Assembly: GCA_027574665.1 (NCBI GenBank)
Contig: CM050654.1
Location: 28,725,722-28,789,721, forward strand
DNA: 64,000 nt
Reading direction: 5' to 3'
DNA from: Rhynochetos jubatus
Taxonomy: Eukaryota > Chordata > Aves > Eurypygiformes > Rhynochetidae
Shown: piece after piece, positions 54,601 through 64,000 of the stretch
How positions within the stretch are numbered: the stretch's first letter is position 1
How the letters are laid out: the number at the start of each line of letters is the position of its first letter
Made by a program: the position numbers and the translations under genes
The notes under the pieces: generated by a model
Database searches by the model: none
Seen by the model: the letters and a program-made list of their open reading frames with translations, nothing else
What the model was told of the DNA's origin: nothing

Positions 54601-55147
54601 ATAGAGAGCGCAGACCACTACCTTAGATTAAATGTGACAGTCTAAGACAGCAAAAAGTAAGATGAACTGAATCGCACCCAGGCCTTTTTTCAAGCTCTGT
54701 ACTAACATCAGTGTTTCTATCTAAAAGAGGAAAACCAGAAAACAAACATTACATTACTATCTATTTTGCTGTGGTTCACACATGTGATTATGTAAAGGAT
54801 CCTCTCCTATCTATTTGGATAATATCAGAATACTCCAATACCTGATGGATCAGTACGCTACCCACCACACTAGAAATTGGGAAAGTATCTATTGCTACAA
54901 AGGCTTCAGCCAGGCTAATCTTCCAATGCATTTAAACATAAGCTGTGTGAAGCACATTTAAAAGATAAACCAAAAAGCAAGCCCATGCATTTTACAGACT
55001 TGAAAGAAGATTGTATCCTCAAAGCACTGCCTTAGCTACAGATCAGCTCAAGTAGCAGTAAACAAACAGCAGTTTCAAAGGAAAGAATCCATACCATTTC
55101 AGTAGACGATATAGATCGTACGCCTTCTAATATACCTGCAAATTGGA

Positions 55148-55215
55148 TCTTACTCCCAACAGAGGTGGAGAAACTAAGGCACAACAAAACTCATACACAA
55201 GCAAATGTAACTCAC
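55148..55215 (-). mobile_element. Possible MIR/CORE-SINE relic
   Basis: ACAGAGGTGGAGAAACTAAGGCAC... reads as the reverse complement of the MIR core, with the AGAAACTAAGGCACA word the best preserved (about 55165-55183). Flanking similarity is weak, so boundaries are approximate. Confidence 0.4.
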
Positions 55216-58200
55216 TTACCGTTGGCTTAATATTCTAGAAGGTTATTCCATGTCTCCTAGCTTCCCCAAACTGTGGGCAGTGAAATGGCTACCCAGGGAC
55301 AGTCAGCACAAGCTCTACATTTCCCATCACACTGCATGCCCATGTACATTCGCGACAGCAAGGCTCTAGCACATGCTTTGGAGATTTGCAGCTACAGACA
55401 GTAGAGAGATGGAAATGCTATTGCTAATCAGTACTGTGATGAGCTATCGAGAAGATGTGAATTGCACTGGAAGCTGGGACAGCAAGAGATAAATCCAAAT
55501 CATCTTTCCCAATTGGGGGAGGTGAGGAAAACACAAAGCAAAAAGACACAAAACCACCCTCGACAACAAACAAAATCCCCAAACCACAAAAAAAACTCAC
55601 AAAAAAAAACCCCAAAAAGACCTGGAAGGTATTGATAATATTCCACAGGTGATAGCTTGTGAAGGAGGATGAGCAACTAGGAAACAGAGAAATGGACTTA
55701 ACGCATCAGACAACAAGCTACACAAGAAAGAAACAACCTGTTTAGAAAACATTCAGACTCTTCCCATATGTTACTGAAACCCAGAAAACACTAATGGCTT
55801 TTAGCATTATTTTACTTGTATTTACAGCTACAGTCAGAGCTGATCAGAAGCAGAACAAGATGAGACTTGGGGGTGAAACTCGTCTGCCACAGAAGAGCTG
55901 TTTAACGGGACATGACCCTATATCCTTTCAGTGGTGGATCCTCATCTGGATCAGGTAAGTTGCCACACTTCCTGTGACGGTTCAGGAGCTTTCAGGATCT
56001 GAAGGTATTTTGAGTGAGCAGGAGGATACCTTAGGTTTACAGAAAACTGATTGCCTCTAGGCAGATTATACTGAGGCCATGTACAGACATAGCTAGTTCT
56101 TTATATGTATCTTGAGATCATATGGATTTTGATTCATCCACATCTTTAATTTCAAATACACCCATTTTCAGTCATGACAGACACAATCTTGTCCCACTTA
56201 TCTGACATGATCATGTAAACATTGTCCCAGCTGTGTTTTCTGTCAACTTACTGTTCTGCCCTGCCACTGTCACACAATTCCCCTCTGTTGCATCAAATGC
56301 AAAATATTTACCTTTGTTTCTCATGGCGCATTTCCAACCTACCTACCTGCTATGACTCTCACATTTGCCCTGTCAGAAATGTCAAACATCTCTGGCCATA
56401 GTCCTGTATTTTTCTAACAAGCACATTATTGCTTTCTTCCATGTCACTCCCTCAATGCCTGCGAGCATTCAATTTCTTCCTCTTTTTAATCTCTACCTTA
56501 TGACTTTTTGCCTACAAGAAAGCTTGGCAATAACTATGTACATGGTAGGCTGAAACTGCCACCTATGATGATGATGACTTTCTGGAACTCCACCACGTGT
56601 GCCAGCATATTTTTTCCCCTCAGAAACTTAACTGTAAACTCTTTGGAGTGGGATAGTCTGTACTGTTAGCTGTTCCTCCCAGTAGGATCCACCGTGGTCC
56701 ATGAATATTTGAAAGAAACCAGTAAGATTGCTAATGCAACATCAACAAAATGTATTTCAACACTTACAGATGATGACAGGAAGTATGGGGCAATGTATCT
56801 TCGGATCTCAGCTCTTAAGAGGGTAAGGTCTGCCTGTCTGAGCTGATAAAACATAAACCGACTAACTCTGGTTTATGCGGGTGATGCAGTTCTTCCTAAA
56901 AACACTGCAAGGAATGGGTATTTTTACATTGCTCAACCAGTGGTACTCACATCTTACAAACACCACACCAAAAAGAGGCAAAAAATACACTGATGAAACT
57001 CAGGCAAAAAAAAGAAATCCAGCTGACAATGAAACTATTCACATTGTTTCACTTACAGCAGATTGCCAGTTAAATCTTTGCACTGTTGCTGCATGGACTA
57101 GGGTCTGAAGGGTAGTTTAATAAAAGAAATAGCCTCTCCAAAGTGGTACAAGTTCAATTTCTGGCCTGTCAGCCTCAGTGTTCTAGTGAAAATCAGAATC
57201 TGTTGAGATAATGCTTCAAACCTCAAGAAATTAGATGTTTTACACTGTGATAGAACTACACTGGATTACACAACTGGAAGAGTTGTCTGTACATTAAGGA
57301 TATTCTGGAGTTATGCCGTATCAGATCTGCGGCTTTCATTCACCTGCTACAAGGTACTCCTGTACGTCAACCACTATCAGCTGAAAGCGATAACGTCTCT
57401 TGTTCTGCAGGTTTCTTATCAACAGTTTGCATTTGCCCACCAGCTTTGAAATGGTTTCATCGCACATTTCAAGCACATGAATGCATTTCTCCAGACTAAT
57501 GCTGCTGTTTATCAGCGTTGCTTGGCTTAGAGGGCAGCTGGCTCTACAATCTAGCTGGAATCAAATTAGCTGTTGATAATGTGGTTGTAAATCAGCTGAG
57601 CAGCTGAATAGCTGTACATCACACATGTGCACAGCTTGATCTGGTGGAAAGTCTGAACATAAGAGCTTCCTGAGAAACTTTTTGGAGTAGTATTTACATC
57701 ACTGAACCTTAAATAACTGCAGCTATGTATGTGCCTTTGAGAGTGCAGACAGGAGTTCACAGAAGCAGGAGGCTTCACTAGCTCCATGAAAATGTCTATG
57801 GGGAAAACTAGCCACGAACCAGTCTTCTGCAGTAATGAGATGGTCTCCTCTGGACACAAGCCACACTGAGCTGGCACAGACACAGTGACCCTGAGGCCTG
57901 AGGCTAATACGACAGCGCACATGTAGCCTAGAGATTAGCATCCCTAATCGCCTTTAACGGTCAGTAGCAACAGGCTTCCTTCCCCAAGACGTCTCTCCCT
58001 TCTCACTAATCAGTTTCGCCATCTAGTTTTGTACCAACCATCAGCTGGTATAAATACTCTGCTATGGCCTCAATAACTGCGTATACTCTGGCTTGCATTT
58101 GGAGGTTTTGAAGAGGGGTAATCCCTTTTGAAACGACAAAAATATTGGACAAAAAGTAAGACCTCTTTCAAAACTATCAACTTGGCAGTTTTCTTCCCAC

Positions 58201-59017
58201 CCTTCATCTGGCTTGGCATGAATTCTGCACCAAACCCTTAGCTTCCTTTGTGCTTGCAATGTAGAGTTCAGGTGATGCTTCTATGAACAGACCTCTCAAC
58301 AGCCTCTCCCGTCAGCTGCAGACCCCACACCACAAATGATTTCACTGTTAATTAGCAAACCATTAAAGTCTCCAGAATTACAGTAAGGTTGCCAATATTC
58401 TCAGCTTCAAACCACTAAGTACCTTTTCTTCTCTTCTGCTTTTTTGCTTAACAGGGAAATAAATGCACCTCTCGCCAATCTCATCCTATCTGCGGTCTGA
58501 GTGCTCATCAAACACCTAGAGTGGTTATAGTTGTATTACTGGAATTGTTATTTTTACTCTTTTTTTTTTTTTCCCCTCAATTTCCAGTGATAGAACAGGA
58601 AGTTTACCTTAATTTTCTAACTGTTTTCCCTTTTAGTTAGCTGTACGAACAGGCTTTATTTTGGCTTCCCCTTTCTCTCTTTTTTATTGAAATTACCAGC
58701 ATCCTGTGCCTCTGCCATCTGATACTTTTAAAAGAAAACCTTTAAAACACCTTAATATTCCTTTTGATGTGGATTTCAGCAGCTGAATGCTTCATGTACT
58801 GCTACTGTTTCAGATACTGTATCCTTGCTAATAGCAGCAGCCCAAATGTTTGCAACTGGTTTCTTGTGGAGTTCCCAGCCCAATTCTTGACCTGTTCTAA
58901 CCATGTCAGGACATGCTACATCCTATAATGCAATATGACCTCTCACACAGCTCCTCTCTAATTTATGTGCAGCCTGACATACAAGCTGTAGCGGAAAACA
59001 CTGGACGCGTGGGTTTA

Positions 59018-59164
<147 letters not shown>

Positions 59165-59744
59165 TTATAAACATTTCTGTAGAAACACTTCTAAAATTGT
59201 CTCAATTCCTCATTCAAGCAAGAGTTTCCTAGTGCTGGATCATGGTAAAATAGTTGAAATAATTACTTATTCTTCCAATTTGTGATTCACTTCAAATACA
59301 AGCATTTAAAACAACAACATTTAATGTATCCAGCAAGTAGGTAAAGATCACTCTCAATAAAAACATTCCACTTGTCCTCCACTTCTTGGCAATTAAAGTG
59401 TCAAAAACTTTCTGAGCACAGAGAAGGACAAGTAACAGGTGAAAATGCTATTGAAATCTTGTTTCAAAGGAGAACCGCCTGTTCTCTGATTAAGCAGGCA
59501 TCATTGTTATCAAAATTAGGCTGAGTTACATTTGTGGTAACACAAACAGCATGAAAATCTCAGAAGTGAGAGGAAAAACATGCTTCAATTATGAGTTGTG
59601 TACTCTCTCTCTCTCTCATTTTAAAAGTGTTATTGTAAAGCAACTTATTAAAAGAAGAAAGAGGCACAACAGCATGCAGCTTGGGAAGGGAACAGAAACA
59701 AAAGCTGTGGGAGATAAATTCAGTCTCCAGGACAAGAAGTGAAC

Positions 59745-59815
59745 GCTGATCTAAACTACACTGGTGCAAATGCAGGCAGCGCAATGGAGCTACACCAGCC
59801 TAAATGGAAACAGAG
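59745..59815. repeat. Ancient amniote palindromic interspersed repeat relic, copy B
   Basis: Words CTACACTGGTGCAAATGC and GCAATGGAGCTACACCAGCC match the same remembered repeat as at 31107-31195 (ACACTGGTGTAAATCC ... CAATGGAGTTACACC). It is diverged and partial. Confidence 0.4.
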
Positions 59816-60043
59816 ATTGCTCCACTGTTTGCCTTTTCTTTCCTTCCCCCACCCCCTACTGTATATTAGACAATCTCTTTTACACTGTATGTCTGACTTT
59901 TGAAAACCAACTAACTTGTTTATACCACCGATTCAACTGTGGTGGGTGAGTGGAGAGAAAACAGGCAAGCAATTTATCTCATACACACCAGCACCCCATT
60001 AGGGTTTGCGTTGCTGTAAACTGAGCTTCAAAATCCTTTTTAT

Positions 60044-60115
60044 GGCCCAGATCTTTCGGTGGTGTTAGTGCTGAAGTCACTGAGACTACCTAGATTTGTG
60101 CCAGCTGAAGACATG
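60044..60115. repeat. Ancient amniote palindromic interspersed repeat relic, copy C
   Basis: GGCCCAGATCTTTCGGTGGT at the left and GATTTGTGCCAGCTGAAGAC at the right match the two inverted ends of the same repeat, with a GAAGTCACTGAGACTACC middle. It lies only about 230 bp from copy B. Confidence 0.45.
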
Positions 60116-62214
60116 ATGCTATTGTATGTCTCATCCTTAGGAAATATTTTTGCATTCCAGTGTGCATACTGCCTTTACTGCGGCCTTCAGTCTGCTTCTT
60201 CTACAATCCTTACATTTAAAACACATTTCATGTGTGCAAGCTGAAAACCTCTATGTCATTAATGGTCATAACCTTCACCAGTCTTCCGAGCCCCGCCGGC
60301 CAAGCATTCATCAACTGATCTGAGTCCAAGGCTGCTCAGAGCTGCTGAACACTGACAACCCAAAGAAATGTGTATGTGCATAGGGGCCAATCAGACTAAA
60401 CTCTCGTCCTCAACATGCTGTATGCAACTACGAGCGTACGCAAGAACTCAGCTTTACGTGATCACTGTATACTATCGTACATAAAATGATAAAGATCATA
60501 TAAAAATACTAATATGAAATATTAATTCATTTTTATTAATGCTTGTTACAGTCATTATCTATTATTCAAATATTAGAGACATAAGGAATTCAAGAAGGAA
60601 GTATGTTATTTATAACTATCTGTAACATCTGCTAAAACAATTATAAGACATATTAGTCTTATAAATTCATTGTTATGGCTTCTATTAATCATTGGGCTCA
60701 AATACAAAATAAAGAGAATGGGAAACGTATGCTTGCTTTTCCAGCTCACCAGAGAGCTTGTTTCCGTGCTAGGGAGAACACCTTGTTTCTAAAACAAGAA
60801 ACAAACAAATGGGACAGCCAAAACTGTTGGGTTTGCCCCATCCTTAGAAGGTGGGAAGTCTGAGAAAGGATGAGATTTTGGCTTTTAATAGTATGCTGGG
60901 AAATCATCTAACAGAGCCTAACACCCTGCTGGTACAGGGACAGCCCAGCCAGCCCCTCTGCTGTTACATCTACTCCTGACAATGGGGAAGAGGGATTTAG
61001 AGGCTTTGGATCGATGCTGAAGAAAGCAAGAACAGCCTACAGGATGACAAAAAATGGGACTGGCTGATGAGCGATCTGTACCCAGTAATGGTCTGCAGGC
61101 CCACGCCAGCTCCCTGAAACCAGCAACTCCCCAGCAGCTTTGCCCCAAAGGCTGCAGAAGAAGCTCAGTGATTCAACAGCTCTATGATGATACATACGAA
61201 TTTTGCCTGTAAGAGCAGATTTGCTCATCTTTGTGCTTTAGTCGCGCCTGCCCTTGTCCTCAGCATATTGCCTTTCTACCTGCTATTTGGTGATAACAAT
61301 TCACTTACGTCACCTGTACAACAGCAGTAGTTATATTCCCATCACAGGAGTGCTGGCGACAAGAAACATCTGATGTTAATAAAGCTCTTTGGAAAGGTAG
61401 AAAGACCAGTACTGTGTTATTATCATAATTTACATCACCAATGTAATGGACAAATATGCTTTCTGCCTATTTTAAACTACTTTTTATTAATTAACCCAAT
61501 GCAGTAGAGCTAATTACTAGTCATTCGTGATTTGTCAAAGGTTCATATTAGAGGCTTAGCCACATCTATTCCCTTAAAACAGTTTCCTTTTAAAGACTTT
61601 ACAAAGTTGAAGGTCACGTCTCATTTCTACTTGTCTTACAAAGACAGGCACTTTTTCTTCCCCCAACAATGCACAAAATGCAAGTCAAACTACCCATGTA
61701 AGCTTTTAATGATATTCATAAATTCAGAATTAAACCTTTTTTATTCCTTAGTCTATTTGCTTTAATTAGCACCAACCACACTGATCTTGTTTTTGGTCAG
61801 ATAACTAACCCTTCTAAGAGCTTATGAAACAAATTTCTTTGCAACTCTAATGATTACCATAATCCCATTCCAGCTGAGCAGTTGTGTCTTCATTAGAAGC
61901 AAAATTTATCCTAATTGTCAGCAAACTCAAAATTAAGAAATAGCTATGATTAAAATTAATCGGGGCATGGATAAGTCACAGGTAGATGCATTTGCTGTCC
62001 TGGATCCTCATGTTGAAGGATTTAAATACATATAATTTAAAATATAAATTAATATTTTCATTCTAGTAGAATAAATTTGAGCAAAAAATGCAGTGGTATC
62101 ACAGAAGGTTTCATAGACAAAAATTTGCAGCAGACAGCCCCTGACCTATTTGCAACTGAAATGAACAAACAGATCAACTCAATTTTTGTGAGTATCATAA
62201 ATGGGACAGTTTGA

Positions 62215-62280
62215 AATTTAATGATTTGCCTAAGACAGTATGTGACAAACCAGGGACTCTGATCTTCCAGGTTCCAGATT
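62215..62280 (-). mobile_element. Possible MIR/CORE-SINE relic
   Basis: The order TTTGCCTAAGACAGTATGTG, ACAAACCAGGGACTCTGATC, TTCCAGGTTCCAGA resembles the reverse-complemented MIR body (TTGCCCAAGGTCAC ... CAGAGCCAGGATTCGAACCC). It is diverged, and the call is from memory of the consensus. Confidence 0.35.
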
Positions 62281-63125
62281 AATTCATAGAATATATCACG
62301 GTGAACGAATGTTATTAAAAAAAAAATATTAAGCTAATAAAGTCTTCCCTCCTTCAGCCAAGCTGGAAAACACACACCTTAGCCATCTAAGTGAGCTATA
62401 CAGAGCCTGCACAAAAGCATTCAGTGTCCTCAGATGAAAGAGTCACCTTCAAAACTGTGTGCTTTCTTTGAATTCAAAGGACAAACTGCATAGACTTCGC
62501 AGGGCAAAATTTGGCCCTTTGATAGGAATGATGAAGAAATAACAATGATAATTACTTGAGTGGGAAGGCTGAAAGAGTTCTACACATTTGATGTTACACT
62601 TGACTGGAAATAAACCCAGTACTTTCAACAAGCACCTCTCAGATTTTGTTATAGTCAGCAAAACACATCCTCTGCCTGCACCACTCTATTCTTCCTAAAT
62701 AAAGAAGGAAAAAAGAGAAATACCAGAGAAAGAAAAAAGGAGCACACACCCTCAGTATTAAGACTGTTAACATGCACCATTTTGTGACAACTAATTCCTT
62801 AAAACTCAACAATGCCGTAACAAGAAAACAGATGACATTTAGAAGTTTTCCTATCAAGAAAGCGTTTGCCCACATATTATCTCAAATTCATTTTATTTCA
62901 GCATGTTTTCCTATGTATGGGCTGCAGCTATTTCATGTATAATTAAGAAAATATAACATTAACAAGGATGACTTCATATAGTGGGATGCACATATGCTGA
63001 AACTCACGATCTTACTGTAACAGCCTATGCTTTGCTTTAGTAAAACGGTGGTTTTCCACTAACATCAGTAGATTGATGCCAATTGCAACAGTATGGAATT
63101 TTGCCCTTCCCTGATGAGACGTAGA

Positions 63126-63250
63126 TCTGTGGAATTCCTTTCCAAAGGTTATTCTGAATACAAGAAATAGGTTCAAGGGGAGACCAGACAAGCATTTCAA
63201 AGAGAAATCCACCAATGTTACTACACAGACAACGTGTAACAAGTTCAGAG
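63126..63250 (+). mobile_element. Possible LINE-derived relic (end of a reverse-transcriptase reading frame)
   Basis: In the plus strand the words TCTGTGGAATTCCTTTCC, AGGTTCAAGGGGAGACC and GACAAGCATTTCAAAGAGAA translate to a W-N-S-(F)-P ... F-K-x-R-(P)-D-K-H pattern. That pattern resembles the C-terminal tail of non-LTR retrotransposon ORF2 proteins (W-N-S-L-P ... F-K-x-R-L-D-K). The surrounding frame is short and diverged. An unrelated chance match cannot be excluded. Confidence 0.35.
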
Positions 63251-64000
63251 ATTTACCAAGGGGAAAACAAATGAAGATCAAAGAGCTTTAGTACCACAGG
63301 AGCACATCCCACGCTCATCTTCCCTTGGATGTCCATTTGTGGCAAAATAGTGGCCTAGGTCTCCTTAACTAAAGGGAGAAAAGAGAACTACCGGAACCAG
63401 AGGGAGGAAGGGAGAAATGGTGAGTAAAAACAATATTAAGACAGGCTGTAAAGGAGTTAACACGCTCCAGATCTTTGGTTTTCCTCAGTGCACATTCCCT
63501 CCTCATCACCACACATCTCAACTTCTCTTTCCCCTTGCAAGTTTAAGAAAACTGAATAAGAGCGTTTTAAAAAGTGTTGGTGTACATTTCAGTTTTTTCT
63601 TTTTTAAACCATCTACCATTTTCTTCCCTAAATACATTGTGTTAGAAGTCATGGCAAACAGAATTTGACCAGCATGAAGACAAGTTTTTCTTTTTCATGC
63701 TGGAAATCATTTACTCTATCACACTGAATAGATATTAAAAAAATCTAAGTAAAAAAAGGCATTTTGGGTCATTTTAATAATTTGCCACAAAGGTCATTTT
63801 TTCTTCTGAGATATGCAAAACTTGATAACTGGACTTTTAAAATATATTGTTACTTCCACTGTTGTTCACCTACATTCTGAGGCTCTGCACTTACATAACT
63901 CTGGGAGACCAACATTTAGAAGATCTGAACATTGACGCTAACTGTCCTCAGGGATGTGGCTGGGACAGAACTGTGAGAGGAGGTTGTGCTGGAATCGGCA

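Overview
This is a vertebrate, specifically bird, genomic window. Two short CR1 LINE tails with the typical avian 3'-terminal sequence, a long avian-type endogenous-retrovirus LTR and split exons with GT-AG borders all point that way. There are no bacterial-style genes, operons, CRISPR arrays or tRNA/rRNA genes. Most of the DNA is AT-rich, stop-rich intron sequence, and almost every open frame in it is a chance opening.

The only gene I can support is part of a contactin-associated protein-like gene on the minus strand, best matched from memory to CNTNAP5 (Caspr5), a neuronal single-pass membrane protein of the neurexin superfamily. Four consecutive internal exons are present, read from high to low coordinates: an EGF-like exon (59129-59023) and three exons of the fibrinogen-C-like region (45613-45494, 34452-34252, 7936-7780). 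Splice phases join perfectly (2/1, 1/1, 1/1, 1/2) and give 585 coding bases in one uninterrupted frame. Introns between them are about 13.4, 11.0 and 26.3 kb. The flanking exons (laminin-G side upstream, rest of the fibrinogen-like/laminin-G side downstream) were not found, so the window lies wholly inside the gene.

Region by region: 1-7779 is the downstream intron and holds the most striking non-exonic element, a 1.3-kb solo LTR (4386-5700) on the plus strand, antisense to the gene, with a perfect four-unit heat-shock-element dyad, CCAAT boxes, a TATA-like site, a 48-bp in-frame minisatellite and an AATAAA signal. 7937-34251 is a large intron with one CR1 tail, one ancient amniote-type repeat and a poly(A) tract. 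34453-45493 holds a probable MIR/CORE-SINE relic and a stop-poor GC-richer patch. 45614-59022 has a C18 homopolymer, a CR1 tail, a MIR relic and a microsatellite. 59130-64000 has two more ancient palindromic repeat relics, a MIR-like relic and a LINE-like relic.

I did not find an undescribed multi-gene system. The observations most worth checking are the heat-shock-element-bearing LTR antisense within a neuronal gene, the (CT)7 microsatellite that forms the polypyrimidine tract of one exon, and an Asp-to-Asn change created at an exon border. Family comparisons are from memory; no database search was run.
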